Made by a program: the position numbers and the translations under genes
Assembly: GCF_900880625.1 (NCBI RefSeq)
Contig: NZ_CAAHFB010000002.1
Span: 84,900 to 148,899, forward strand
Direction: 5' to 3'
Origin: Halorhabdus rudnickae
GTDB taxonomy: Archaea > Halobacteriota > Halobacteria > Halobacteriales > Haloarculaceae
DNA: 64,000 nt
The notes under the pieces: model-generated
What the model saw: the letters and a program-made list of their open reading frames with translations, nothing else
Told to the model about the DNA's origin: nothing
Database searches by the model: none
Shown: in pieces, positions 25,557-33,821 of the stretch
Position numbering within the stretch: position 1 is the stretch's first letter
Layout: each line of letters opens with the position of its first letter

Positions 25557-25577
25557 CGCCGGCACCCCTCGCCGGCG
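25557..25577 (-). promoter_or_regulatory. Leader hairpin before the gene at 24998-25498
   Basis: On the coding strand: cgccggc, loop gaggggt, gccggcg, a perfect 7-bp stem preceded by gttttttcgaa. With the copy at 20984 this defines the consensus: the stems differ, the loop is identical. Confidence 0.75.
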
Positions 25578-25607
25578 TTCGAAAAAACTCGCTTCGCGAG
25601 ATCGCGT

Positions 25608-26033
25608 TCAGGAATCGCCTGTCCGCTCGACGGTGATCGTCAGGTCGCCCGACTCGTAGTCGGCCTCGAAGTCGACGCTGAACGCGCCGGATTCGTAGGC
25701 GGCGTGGTAGGCACGGTGTCGTTCGAGCGATCCGGTCGCCTTGAAGTGGAAGAACGCAGCTGAGGTGTAGGGCTTGCTCTGGGTTTCGACCTGCGACTCG
25801 ACGGATGCGGGGAGCGCGATTTGTGGTGTGTCCGTATCGATGCTCGCAGCGAACGCCTTTGCTTCCTGGACGGTGGCCTGCGAATGTGCGGGCGTCTCGC
25901 CGGTTAGCACGTTCACCGGGGTTTCTGTGTCGTCGGTGAACAGGACATCGTGGAAGGTGCGCGTCCCGAGGACTGCATCGGGACCTAACTCGCAATCGTG
26001 GAATGGATCGTCGTCTGGTTTTTCGGGCATCAA
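25608..26033 (-). CDS. Hypothetical haloarchaeal element protein
   Basis: 141 aa. Acidic; features GTRTFHDVLFTDDTETPVNV, TSAAFFHFKATGSLERHRAY and a beta-hairpin end (FEADYESGDLTITVERTGDS). No family recognised. A diverged hairpin (26049-26072) precedes it. Confidence 0.58.
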   Translation of the reverse strand: MMPEKPDDDPFHDCELGPDAVLGTRTFHDVLFTDDTETPVNVLTGETPAHSQATVQEAKAFAASIDTDTPQIALPASVESQVETQSKPYTSAAFFHFKATGSLERHRAYHAAYESGAFSVDFEADYESGDLTITVERTGDS

Positions 26034-26048
26034 ATCACGAGCCTACGG

Positions 26049-26072
26049 TGGGCCTCAGTCCTTTCTGGCCCA
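26049..26072 (-). promoter_or_regulatory. Diverged leader hairpin before the gene at 25608-26033
   Basis: On the coding strand: tgggcc, 12-nt loop agaaaggactga, ggccca, preceded by ggttttc. Same position as other members, but the loop is changed. Confidence 0.4.
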
Positions 26073-26104
26073 GAAAACCACTTTCTGCTTCGACGCAGAT
26101 CGAC

Positions 26105-26767
26105 CTACGTCCGGCTGAGTGTCGCGTCCGGAGACGGTGTTTCACCGCTCGGGATGCGCAACTCTTGGCGCTTCCCGACCCACTCGCCGAGCTTCTGCTT
26201 GAGGTACTGGCGAGCCGTCGACTGGGTGAACACACCCTTGTCGACCATATCGCCAACGACGTCTTTCAGCGCCTGGAACTTCCCCTTCAGGTGGCCGTCG
26301 CCGACCGGCTCGCCGTCGTGCCACCGGACGGTGGCCAGCGCGCCGTTCCCAACTGTCTCGCCGTGGTCGATCGTCTCCGAATCGTACTGAAGGCCGAACC
26401 ATAGCGTCCGGTAGGCGGTCACCTCGAAGGTCGGCGACACAACGTAGAACGCCTCGTGATGGAGGTAGTCGAGATGGTCAGTGATGATCTCCTCGAGTGT
26501 GAGTCCGGTGGCGCGGGGTTTTGGCTCGACGACCGTCGACGGCCGATCTTCGTTGGCGAGGTAGCCGTCGACGCCATCTGCCTCGAGGCCATCGGCCAGC
26601 TCTGCGAGGAGCTGTTTCGCCCACTTGGAGTCGGTGTCGTCGCCACCGAACGGTGACTCAGCGGAAATCCGGTGCTTGAGCTTCAGGTTCGCAGCGCCCC
26701 AATGAGAGTAGTGGAGCGTGTACTGTCCGTCTGCCCGTTCGTACGCAACGAGTGCGCGGTGACCCAT
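26105..26767 (-). CDS. DUF6735-like protein
   Basis: 220 aa. The N-terminus MGHRALVAYERADGQYTLHY, SHWGAANLKLKHRISAESPF is the signature of DUF6735, a conserved haloarchaeal family. The middle contains LYYVVSP-like strands (HHEAFYVVSPTFEVTAYRTL) and the C-terminus a helix with VDKGVFTQSTARQYLKQKL. Function unknown. Start ATG 26767 rather than GTG/ATG further up, because the family begins MGHRA. Confidence 0.75.
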   Translation of the reverse strand: MGHRALVAYERADGQYTLHYSHWGAANLKLKHRISAESPFGGDDTDSKWAKQLLAELADGLEADGVDGYLANEDRPSTVVEPKPRATGLTLEEIITDHLDYLHHEAFYVVSPTFEVTAYRTLWFGLQYDSETIDHGETVGNGALATVRWHDGEPVGDGHLKGKFQALKDVVGDMVDKGVFTQSTARQYLKQKLGEWVGKRQELRIPSGETPSPDATLSRT

Positions 26768-26805
26768 TTGTACAATCACCTCGCAGGGCGACCCACTACT
26801 GGATC

Positions 26806-26826
26806 GCCCCGCACCCCTCCCGGGGG
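26806..26826 (-). promoter_or_regulatory. Leader hairpin before DUF6735-like gene
   Basis: On the coding strand: cccccgggaggggtgcgggg, loop ggaggggt; preceded by gttgttcat. 39 bp before the start. Confidence 0.65.
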
Positions 26827-26836
26827 ATGAACAACT

Positions 26837-27217
26837 CTACTCGTCGATCGGTTCAGGGGAATCGAGGTCCGCGTGGAGGACTTCGCCGTCGCGAACCACG
26901 TACCGCTTCGCCAGCACTGGGAAGCGGCACTTCGTGAACCCCGCTGTCTGGATGTCGAGTTTTTCGTCGGCTTCGAGGTGGTCGGCAAGGGTTCGAAGGA
27001 ACTCGTGGGTCACGATACCGCCCTCATAGTCAGGGAGCCCGTTCTCTCGCGCCTCGTACACTTCGAAATCGTCGAATCCCCAGATGGTGAGTTCGCCTTC
27101 GTCGGTTACCTCCCAGTCGAGCGTTCCGAAGCAGTAGCTCTCACAGAGTTCCCGGACTGCCTGTGGATCCGATACAATTGCACCGGTCGACGTCGTCGCA
27201 GCTTGTAGTGTCGCCAT
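26837..27217 (-). CDS. Hypothetical haloarchaeal element protein
   Basis: About 126 aa, start ATG 27217. VRELCESYCFGTLDWEVTDE, LTIWGFDDFEVYEARENGLP, VTHEFLRTLADHLEADEKLD and TAGFTKCRFPVLAKRYVV. A compact alpha/beta protein frequent next to DUF6735-type genes on haloarchaeal elements. Function unknown. Confidence 0.62.
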   Translation of the reverse strand: MATLQAATTSTGAIVSDPQAVRELCESYCFGTLDWEVTDEGELTIWGFDDFEVYEARENGLPDYEGGIVTHEFLRTLADHLEADEKLDIQTAGFTKCRFPVLAKRYVVRDGEVLHADLDSPEPIDE

Positions 27218-27235
27218 GTCTGGACTTACGGGGAA

Positions 27236-27257
27236 GCCCCGCACTCCTCTTGGGGGC
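27236..27257 (-). promoter_or_regulatory. Leader hairpin before the gene at 26837-27217
   Basis: On the coding strand: gcccccaagaggagtgcggggc, loop agaggagt, preceded by ggtttatc. 19 bp before the start. Confidence 0.6.
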
Positions 27258-27303
27258 GATAAACCGACCCTGGAAGTACCCCTGGCGTGGACGGCGACAT
27301 CGG

Positions 27304-27492
27304 TTAGGAGTCTGTTGGGGCGTCTGGCCCGTTTTCGTCCTCTCGTTGTGTGAGGAGACTCACGTCTTCCAGGAGGTCTCTCGCAGTCTCGACTCGCTCT
27401 TGATCCGCGTCGTCTAACCGGTCAACGTCGAGCCGGCTGAGATTGCTGAGTACACGATGCATCCGGTAGCCTTGTTCTACTTGTTGATCCAT
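27304..27492 (-). CDS. 62-aa acidic helical protein
   Basis: A small acidic protein forming two helices (GYRMHRVLSNLSRLDVDRLD, DADQERVETARDLLEDVSLL). ATG at 27492; palindrome copy 6 lies 77-117 bp upstream. Role unknown. Confidence 0.55.
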   Translation of the reverse strand: MDQQVEQGYRMHRVLSNLSRLDVDRLDDADQERVETARDLLEDVSLLTQREDENGPDAPTDS

Positions 27493-27568
27493 CGGAACGC
27501 CTCACCACTTGCTGGCGCGCACAGACACCCCACCGTGACTGTCATCGGTCTTGAGGGTACTCGCCGCG

Positions 27569-27609
27569 TTAACCAACAAGGCCCATCCCAAGCAGGGTAT
27601 GTTGGTTAA
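27569..27609. repeat. Palindrome copy 6 (N21 centre)
   Basis: Arms TTAACCAACA at 27569-27578 and TGTTGGTTAA at 27600-27609, with an extra G/C pair outside. Lies 20 bp past the zinc-finger gene (stop 27630) and 77 bp before the 62-aa gene. Confidence 0.8.
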
Positions 27610-27629
27610 CCGGCGATCTTCTTCCTGCC

Positions 27630-28505
27630 CTATTCTGGGGCAGGCCCGTAGCGAGGTGTGCCACACACCTGGCACTCCCAGATTGGTTGGCCTGTCCAGG
27701 TCTCGTCGGGGATCGACTCGCGTGTACTGAACCGATGCTCTGCTTCGCTCGTACAATGCTGGCACTCGAGGGTTGTAACGGTCGGAATTTCGGCTCCGCA
27801 ACTGGTGGATTCCGTTTCGCGGGGCATTGTTTCCACAGCGATTGCTGGGACGATCCACAGCTGGTCGCCGCCGTCAAGAGTGTGATCGAGGGACGACTCA
27901 TCACCGACTCCCTGGCCACGCTCGTCATAGACGCGTGGTATCTCCATCTGAGGGCGCTCGCTCCTCCCGTCCTCTTCCCACGCTATCCGCTCGCGGGCCG
28001 CTGTTAGCAACGCGTCGCCGGCCGCTGAGGTCGCCTCGACAGCAGCGGGGAGCGTGGGCCAGTGCTCGGTTAACTGGGGTGCGGGCTCGTCGTCGAGATC
28101 GTAGATGAGCGTACAGTCGTCGACGGGCTCGTCGTGGGTTGATGTGAGGAGTGTCGCTGCAGCTGCTCCTTTCGCGACAGCCCCATAGAACGTCCCAGAT
28201 TCGACGAGGAACTGAATTACACCACAGAGCGCCTGTTCGGAACTCACAGCACCCGATTCTGACGCGGCGTCGAGTCTGTGTTCGAGGCAGAACCGGCATT
28301 TTCGCTGCGAAGCCGGGATCGATGCGCCACAGGAGACACAGGTCCGGTCTGTGTCGGTTGTTCCATCCGGATAGCCGCCCGAATGCGAGGCTTCGCGCTG
28401 ACGGGTTGGCTGGGCGTCTGCTGGCTGATCCAGCACCGGGTCAGTAACGAGAGCGCCCTCCCCGACAGGTTGGAACGCGTCTCGGTCAGGATTGTGGTCA
28501 GTCAT
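27630..28505 (-). CDS. Zinc-finger protein of haloarchaeal mobile DNA
   Basis: 291 aa. A treble-clef-like group CVSCGASIPASQRKCRFCLE lies at about 57-77. A helical middle (VIQFLVESGTFYGAVAKGAA) and a second Cys group at the C-terminus (CQHC...CQVCGTPRYGP) follow. Such proteins occur on haloarchaeal plasmids without a proven function; DNA binding or protein scaffolding is a guess. The promoter shows tatttaaa at 28535-28542, 30-37 bp before the start. Confidence 0.62.
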   Translation of the reverse strand: MTDHNPDRDAFQPVGEGALVTDPVLDQPADAQPTRQREASHSGGYPDGTTDTDRTCVSCGASIPASQRKCRFCLEHRLDAASESGAVSSEQALCGVIQFLVESGTFYGAVAKGAAAATLLTSTHDEPVDDCTLIYDLDDEPAPQLTEHWPTLPAAVEATSAAGDALLTAARERIAWEEDGRSERPQMEIPRVYDERGQGVGDESSLDHTLDGGDQLWIVPAIAVETMPRETESTSCGAEIPTVTTLECQHCTSEAEHRFSTRESIPDETWTGQPIWECQVCGTPRYGPAPE

Positions 28506-28534
28506 CGATTCGCTCTGCGTTTCCCTCGGTTTGG

Positions 28535-28542
28535 TATTTAAA
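28535..28542 (-). promoter_or_regulatory. TATA-like box of the zinc-finger gene
   Basis: tttaaata on the minus strand, 30-37 bp before the ATG at 28505. Confidence 0.5.
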
Positions 28543-28607
28543 TTCCAGGGTGAGATTCGCGGGTAGGGTTCGACGACTACGGGTCCATCAGGTCGCCTGA
28601 GACGGAT

Positions 28608-28712
28608 TCAGTCACGGAGCTCAGCGACCGCTTGACCGACCTCGCGAACGTGCTTGCTACGCTCGATATCGAGCTCTGCAGATAGATGCTCGACAGCCTC
28701 TTCGAGGTCCAT
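28608..28712 (-). CDS. 34-aa acidic microprotein downstream of TFB
   Basis: MDLEEAVEHLSAELDIERSK, then HVREVGQAVAELRD: one long amphipathic helix. The ATG lies 53 bp after the TFB stop, on the same strand. The composition is strongly protein-like, but the length and lack of an obvious ribosome-binding site leave doubt. It could be a regulatory peptide or a remnant of a longer gene. Confidence 0.4.
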   Translation of the reverse strand: MDLEEAVEHLSAELDIERSKHVREVGQAVAELRD

Positions 28713-28765
28713 ACCGGTCGATAGATTCTCCGTCTGTATGTAGGTGCTCCTCTACCGGATGCGTC

Positions 28766-29686
28766 TCAGATCGCTTGGAGTTCGTCCCGCCGGCTTCGGA
28801 GCGTCACGACTGACACCTCCGCTGTCGATGCAACGGTGGATTGGGTGATCAACGCACCCTGCTCTTGGGCGGCCAGATAGACGCAAGCGGCCGCGACACC
28901 CGATGGCTGACAGCCGTTCGTGAGGGCTGTCCCCTCGGCGCGTTCTGCGAGTTCGTTCGCGCGTCGGCGAATGTCGTGGTCCAACCCCAGCTCCGAGATC
29001 AGCCGCGGAATGAACGACGTCGGGCGCATTGGTGGTGTCGGCAGCCCCAACTCGCGATTCAGTGTTCGGTAGGCGTTGGTGACACGCGTGGACTCGACTC
29101 TTGCCGCGTCGACGACGTCCTCGAGGAGGAGCGGGTGTTGGGTACATCGACAAGTACCATAGATACTCGCTGCGCCGATGGCTTCGATGGATCTGCCTCG
29201 AAGCAGATCCTCGTTCTGAGCGCTCCGGAAGAGCTGGCACGCCTGGTCACGAATCGACTCGGAGAGTTCGAGCGCACTCGCCAGCCGGCGCACCTCGCCC
29301 AACCCGTGTGCGAGATTCCGTTCCGCTTTGGACCGCCAGCGACCACGGGTCTGCTCACGTCGCATCCGGGACAGTCGCCGGCGTTTCTGCCCTGAGAGTT
29401 CGTTTCCGTGTGTATCGGTTCCGTGGCCGATCTTCGTCGAGAGGCCTCGATCGTGACGGGCTGCAGTCAGTGGTGCGCCTGTTCGCTCGCGTTCGTCCCC
29501 ATCGTACGCTCGCCACTCCGGCCCGTGATCGATACGTTGTTCCTCGATAACGAGTCCACAGTCCTCGCAGACTGTTTCCTTGACGTTCGTAGTGACGTGT
29601 CCGTCGCACTCTGGACACTGGTTCGCGCTCGACTCCGTTTGGACGTCTTCGTCGAATCCAGTCTCGTAGATGTCTCTCGTTGCCAT
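28766..29686 (-). CDS. tfb: Transcription initiation factor IIB (TFB) family protein
   Basis: About 306 aa. The N-terminal zinc ribbon (CPECDGHV...CEDCG, residues 20-41) and B-finger/linker (GPEWRAYDGDERERTGAPLT, then HDRGLSTKIG) are followed by two cyclin-like repeats (about 110-200 and 210-300). TFB recruits RNA polymerase to TBP-bound promoters. Haloarchaea carry several TFBs with distinct promoter preferences, and an element-borne copy could direct transcription to the element's own genes (inference). Start ATG 29686; leader hairpin 39 bp upstream. Confidence 0.92.
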   Translation of the reverse strand: MATRDIYETGFDEDVQTESSANQCPECDGHVTTNVKETVCEDCGLVIEEQRIDHGPEWRAYDGDERERTGAPLTAARHDRGLSTKIGHGTDTHGNELSGQKRRRLSRMRREQTRGRWRSKAERNLAHGLGEVRRLASALELSESIRDQACQLFRSAQNEDLLRGRSIEAIGAASIYGTCRCTQHPLLLEDVVDAARVESTRVTNAYRTLNRELGLPTPPMRPTSFIPRLISELGLDHDIRRRANELAERAEGTALTNGCQPSGVAAACVYLAAQEQGALITQSTVASTAEVSVVTLRSRRDELQAI

Positions 29687-29724
29687 TGTTCTCACCGTCT
29701 TCCGGAACTCGCCAGTACAGCGAG

Positions 29725-29743
29725 CCCCTCACCCATTGAGGGG
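29725..29743 (-). promoter_or_regulatory. Leader hairpin before tfb
   Basis: On the coding strand: cccctcaatgggtgagggg, loop aatgggt, perfect 6-bp stem, preceded by gtctgttgt. Confidence 0.65.
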
Positions 29744-29905
29744 ACAACAGACTCTTGACTCTACACGTCGGGGGTCGAAAGTCGAAGCCGAACTATTAGG
29801 TCCACAGCAACTGACGCACCGGAGATAAGACTTTGACCTCGGTGTATGTGGGTCTAACCGGCGTATTTCACTGAACTATACCGATGAGGCTGCCCAGTAA
29901 TTAGA

Positions 29906-29913
29906 ATTATAAT
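29906..29913 (+). promoter_or_regulatory. TATA box of the QueC/CBASS operon
   Basis: attataat lies 22-29 bp before the ATG at 29935, giving an essentially leaderless transcript for the five-gene plus-strand operon. No inverted repeats were seen in the interval 29744-29934. Confidence 0.55.
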
Positions 29914-29934
29914 ACAGAATGGGAATAATGTTGT

Positions 29935-30396
29935 ATGGGAACGGCAACCCGGAACCGATCCGGGGCATCCAACGCTGGTTATGAAGACGCGAAACGCGAG
30001 TTAGCTGATGCTGCGGGTGATAAAGATGCTGCCAGAGCAAGTGAAATCTATTTCAAGGTGATTCTGGCTGCTCAACCGAACGGCGCAGCTAAAGTTCCAG
30101 CATATCTAGCGGTCCGATACGGCTCTGAATTCGTAATAAAAAGCCATCAAAACGGTGTTGAGTCTGCCACTAGGGATGTCGGTGCCTCAGTTGCAAAAGA
30201 GGTCGTTGCAGCAGGCGCCTCTGAAGCCGTTGTTGAGCAAGCCTCAAAAGAGGCTGCCAGTCGAGGCCTTGCTGATGGATCTCAGGGCACAGACCGAGCC
30301 TTCTCAGGGTCCGCAGAACGAGCAATGGAAAGTGCGATGGGTGACATTATGACCGAAGGAGCTGATGCTCTTGAACGACACCGAGATTCAGAATAA
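29935..30396 (+). CDS. Small Ala-rich protein with Met-Gly start, candidate QatB-like partner
   Basis: 153 aa beginning MGTATRNRSGASNAGY, a flexible Gly-led N-terminus, then an Ala-rich helical body (VGASVAKEVVAAGASEAVVE) and an acidic end. In Qat systems the gene before the QueC-like qatC encodes a protein with a similar Met-Gly-Thr/Ser-rich start, and the QueC-like enzymes of defence systems have been reported to attach a deazaguanine to a partner's N-terminal glycine. I infer the same for this pair from position and N-terminus; overall similarity to QatB is not demonstrated. It overlaps the next gene by 32 bp. Confidence 0.55.
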   Translation: MGTATRNRSGASNAGYEDAKRELADAAGDKDAARASEIYFKVILAAQPNGAAKVPAYLAVRYGSEFVIKSHQNGVESATRDVGASVAKEVVAAGASEAVVEQASKEAASRGLADGSQGTDRAFSGSAERAMESAMGDIMTEGADALERHRDSE

Positions 30397-30775
30397 TATT
30401 GACGAGTTCGTAGAGGCCCATGGCGTTGAAGGATTTTTCCGAGTATATTTTCGGGAGTATCTGTTTCAACTGCTTAACGAGGAAATTGAGGCAGCTACAA
30501 ATGATCCCGAGTCAGACTCCGCCCTTCAACTCCATTTCAGCCAGAACGTTGAGACTGACCAAGAGTTGGAGGAATTTGAGGAACAACTGCGAGATCAGTG
30601 TGCCAACCGGGCGGATGAGTTGGTCGAAGAAATACAGGATCAACCCGAATTGGCACCGATTTTCGAAGATGCCGATGTGGAGTTACTAGAGCATGAGGAC
30701 GTAGAGGAAATGATTCGGCATACTATGCATGAGATGATTGAGGCGTGGGAGGACGAGGACTTTGAAGGGAACTAA
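30365..30775 (+). CDS. Acidic accessory protein of the QueC-like operon
   Basis: 136 aa, strongly acidic, helical: NNIDEFVEAHGVEGFFRVYF, REYLFQLLNEEIEAATND, LEEFEEQLRDQCANRADELV, then EEMIRHTMHEMIEAWEDEDF. It overlaps both neighbours (32 bp upstream, a few or about 40 bp downstream), so the three proteins are likely made in fixed ratio and may form a complex. No family recognised. Confidence 0.6.
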   Translation: MLLNDTEIQNNIDEFVEAHGVEGFFRVYFREYLFQLLNEEIEAATNDPESDSALQLHFSQNVETDQELEEFEEQLRDQCANRADELVEEIQDQPELAPIFEDADVELLEHEDVEEMIRHTMHEMIEAWEDEDFEGN

Positions 30776-32207
30776 GCGATTTCTGATTAAGTCCGGGACC
30801 GGATCGACCCTTAGCGAAGCAGACTCGGACTACACCATAGTCGTCGACGATTATCGGACCGAGACCGAAACGGAAGGTGGTCGTCTAATAAAGTACAAGA
30901 AGAAGGTTCTCAATGATCTGTTCGGCCACAGTCCTCCTCCAACAGTCACGGCGTTGGTTGAGCTTGCACTCGGTACGTATGCTGCGGACCGTTTAGTGAA
31001 GCGAGGGCCAACTGGTGCGAAAGATGATGGGGAGGAAATGCTGAAATCACGGCAGATACAGATTTTGTACCCTGTTGTCGACGTGGAGAAATGGCAACCG
31101 TTGGAGTCTGAACTGAATCACGCTGTTAGCTTCATCTCGCGTGATAACTTTCAATATCGGTTCATCGATGCGATAGACGCGGATCAGTCCATTGATGAGA
31201 GCGATGGTAGAAATCGTGATCAGTTGCCTGAGCCTGATTCTGTCGCACTTTTTTCTGGCGGATTAGATAGTTTGGGTGGCCGATTTCACCTCGCTGATGA
31301 GGGCCACAATCCTCATTTTGTCAGTGTGGATCATGGTCGAAACGTCGGCCATCTAGTGCGGAATTTTGACCATCTCTTCGATGGTAATCTTACTTCAGTT
31401 GGTGTCGACGAGGAGTTCTCTGCATACGAAGATACGCAGTTCACTCGGTCATTCATGTACTTCGCCTTCGCCGCCGCTGTCGCGGTAGCTCTCGATGTTG
31501 ATGATATTTATGTCCCCGAGAATGGTGTCCTCTCACGATTCTCCTCGCTGGAATCCGGCTGGACGACGACTCGCACGGTCCATCCACTGTTCGTTAAGAG
31601 CTTGAATCGAATTTTTGAGGAACTATTTCCGGACCGGAAGGTGGAAATCACCAATCCGTTCCTTGGTTACACGAAGAAGGAGGTCGTCGACTGTATCCCA
31701 AACAAAGAGGATATCTTCTTTACTCGAACTTGTCCCCATCCACGTGAATTGTCGCAGGGAAAGAACGCTGACGGACACCCATACAACTGTGGTGAGTGTA
31801 TTCCTTGCCTTATCCGTATCATTGGTCTGGTAAACAGCGAGCACAATATACAACCAGACGAGTTGATGTTAGACAAGAATCATCTCTTGAACTTTGACTT
31901 CTCGACCGTGGGTGTGGAGAATATTGCTCAATCCGAACAGGGTCGACAGTCCAGTTTGTCAGTGTTTTTGTTGGGTTTGAATGCGCATCTCTCGTTCGCG
32001 TATCGTATCCAGACTTCGACTCAAAAGGAACTGGTATCATCTCATCCTGAGCTTCTCGATCCAGATATACTAGGGCTCTATGAGCGGTTTAGCAGGGAGA
32101 TATTCCGGACTGTGAAGTTCTTTGCAACTGAAAACCCAACGCTGGAAGACTACGTCACAGAGTTTCTTTCCTTGGAGAACAAAGAGCTCGCCAGCCTGAA
32201 GCAGTAG
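30762..32207 (+). CDS. QueC-like PP-loop enzyme (QatC/Cap9-like)
   Basis: About 481 aa. The PP-loop motif FSGGLDSLGG lies at about 164-173, a QueC-type zinc site (TCPHPRELSQGKNADGHPYN, then CGECIPC) near 340-365, and an N-terminal extension of about 160 residues precedes the core. QueC makes preQ0 from CDG in queuosine/archaeosine synthesis, but the long extension, lower G+C and defence neighbours set this one apart: QueC-like proteins occur in Qat and type IV CBASS. Start: TTG 30762 with ggaggacg upstream, or TTG 30738. The CD-NTase gene follows after 60 bp. Confidence 0.78.
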   Translation: MKGTKRFLIKSGTGSTLSEADSDYTIVVDDYRTETETEGGRLIKYKKKVLNDLFGHSPPPTVTALVELALGTYAADRLVKRGPTGAKDDGEEMLKSRQIQILYPVVDVEKWQPLESELNHAVSFISRDNFQYRFIDAIDADQSIDESDGRNRDQLPEPDSVALFSGGLDSLGGRFHLADEGHNPHFVSVDHGRNVGHLVRNFDHLFDGNLTSVGVDEEFSAYEDTQFTRSFMYFAFAAAVAVALDVDDIYVPENGVLSRFSSLESGWTTTRTVHPLFVKSLNRIFEELFPDRKVEITNPFLGYTKKEVVDCIPNKEDIFFTRTCPHPRELSQGKNADGHPYNCGECIPCLIRIIGLVNSEHNIQPDELMLDKNHLLNFDFSTVGVENIAQSEQGRQSSLSVFLLGLNAHLSFAYRIQTSTQKELVSSHPELLDPDILGLYERFSREIFRTVKFFATENPTLEDYVTEFLSLENKELASLKQ

Positions 32208-32267
32208 TTCACTATTGTTGGCGGATATTCGGGAGTATGATAACATCTAGGCACATCTGGCTACACA

Positions 32268-33164
32268 ATGATATCTCGTGCAAAACTTAACCGCTGGACA
32301 CACTCGGAAACTGCAAATCAAGAAGAAGCCCGAGATACTAATCGCGAACTCCGGGATGATCTAGAAGAAGGCGGGCTCCAGGGTGTCAGTGAAGGGTTAG
32401 AATTCGCCACCCTCCTCCAAGGTTCGTACCGGAACACGACTATGGTGTACAATTCTGGTGACGTAGATATCCTTGTTATTCGGACGGACACTTTCCATGG
32501 GGATTTCTCACACGTCCCTGATCACGCTGTCAGCCATGCCCCCGATCGAAATCCACAGCAGATGTTCGAGGAGCATGCCGAAGGCGTGTATCGAACCCTA
32601 CAAGCCCAATACGGGACACGCAATGTCGAACGTGGTGAGAAGGCAATAGAAGTGGATAGTGATGAGTTGCCCCTTGGGGCCGATGTCGTTCCTTGTCTCC
32701 AGTATCGACGATTTTGGTCACGCCAGCCAGGAAACCACATGAAAGGAATTGTATTCTGGTCTCCAGACGGGACGAAGATCATCAATTTCCCACGCCGTCA
32801 TCGAATTATGGGCACTAGGTACAACGAATATACAAATGGAAATTACAAACCAACGATTCGTATTTTCAAGAACTTCAGAAATACACTCGCAGAGAACGGC
32901 GCTATTGAGAAGGAAAACGCTGCGTCCTACTTCATCGAGTGTCTCCTCTCAAACGTTGAGACTGCTACAATAGCAACGGATGATATTCGCGATCGAGTTG
33001 AAGGAATTCTCGATGAACTCGAAGCCGACGCTGAAGAAGGATTCCCTGACTATACCGTACAGCATGGGATGCAACCGTTGTTTGGTGACGAGACGACCCA
33101 GTGGGATGTCGAACACGCCAGAGCGTTCATCACAGAGGCCAGACGCTTCTATGAAGAGGATTAG
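32268..33164 (+). CDS. CD-NTase (cGAS/DncV-like nucleotidyltransferase) 1
   Basis: 298 aa. Polymerase-beta-like core: LLQGSYRNTT with Gly52-Ser53, then GDVDILV with Asp65 and Asp67, and a third acid at Asp139 (LGADVVPCLQYRRF). The conserved INFPRRH...YKPTIRIFKNFR region and C-terminal helices match SMODS-type cyclases. Such enzymes make cyclic di- or trinucleotides when they sense infection and switch on an effector encoded next to them. The effector gene follows after 5 bp. Active-site residues are intact; product unknown. Confidence 0.88.
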   Translation: MISRAKLNRWTHSETANQEEARDTNRELRDDLEEGGLQGVSEGLEFATLLQGSYRNTTMVYNSGDVDILVIRTDTFHGDFSHVPDHAVSHAPDRNPQQMFEEHAEGVYRTLQAQYGTRNVERGEKAIEVDSDELPLGADVVPCLQYRRFWSRQPGNHMKGIVFWSPDGTKIINFPRRHRIMGTRYNEYTNGNYKPTIRIFKNFRNTLAENGAIEKENAASYFIECLLSNVETATIATDDIRDRVEGILDELEADAEEGFPDYTVQHGMQPLFGDETTQWDVEHARAFITEARRFYEED

Positions 33165-33169
33165 TAGCG

Positions 33170-33817
33170 ATGCATACCTACTCAACGGACAACGACAATA
33201 GGCCGACTGTATACGGTATTCTTGGATTCGCAGCCTATGCAGCCGCCCTTGCCGTGGGATGGCTTTCAACAACGCTTAGTGCAGTAATACCCGCAGTCGC
33301 GGGCATTACGATCTCATGGGGTGTGGGATTCACTCTTCTTACAGCGACATTCAGTCGGTTCATCTGGAAGACCGGAATCGCCCGCGCAACAGGAGCGTCA
33401 AAAGTTCCTGATTTCAACGGCGAGTGGACGGGATACGTAAAAACCTCGTATGAAGGAGTGATTCCGGATGATGCGCTTCACGCGTCGAACGACCCGAATG
33501 CGGAAATGCAGCGGGTCGCTGCGACACTGCAAATTACCCAGACATGGCGAAAAATTAGCATCCACCTGGAGACCGATAATTCCGAGTCAGACAGTACTGG
33601 CGCAACCGTACTGACTGAAGATGGGCGTTGGCCGAGCCTCAACTACCAGTATGAGAACGATCCAGACCCAGATTCAGCCTCTTCGATGACAAGACACTAC
33701 GGAACCGCTGACTTAGCTTTAAAAACAGACTCCGACGAAACAGTACTAGAGGGGTTCTATTACACAGGCCCTGGCCGTGAGAACTATGGAGAAATGTACT
33801 TCGTGAAATCAGGGTGA
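33170..33817 (+). CDS. 2TM/beta-barrel CBASS effector (Cap15-like) 1
   Basis: 215 aa. Two hydrophobic helices (about 14-35 VYGILGFAAYAAALAVGWLS, and 40-62) are followed by KVPDFNGEWTGYVKTSYEG, then QITQTWRKISIHLET and a Gly-Tyr-rich beta region ending in GEMYFVKSG. This matches the SMODS-associated 2TM beta-strand-rich effector, Cap15, whose barrel binds a cyclic dinucleotide and whose helices disrupt the inner membrane. It begins MHTYSTD, like the second effector here. Co-transcribed with CD-NTase 1. Confidence 0.82.
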   Translation: MHTYSTDNDNRPTVYGILGFAAYAAALAVGWLSTTLSAVIPAVAGITISWGVGFTLLTATFSRFIWKTGIARATGASKVPDFNGEWTGYVKTSYEGVIPDDALHASNDPNAEMQRVAATLQITQTWRKISIHLETDNSESDSTGATVLTEDGRWPSLNYQYENDPDPDSASSMTRHYGTADLALKTDSDETVLEGFYYTGPGRENYGEMYFVKSG

Positions 33818-33821
33818 CTGC

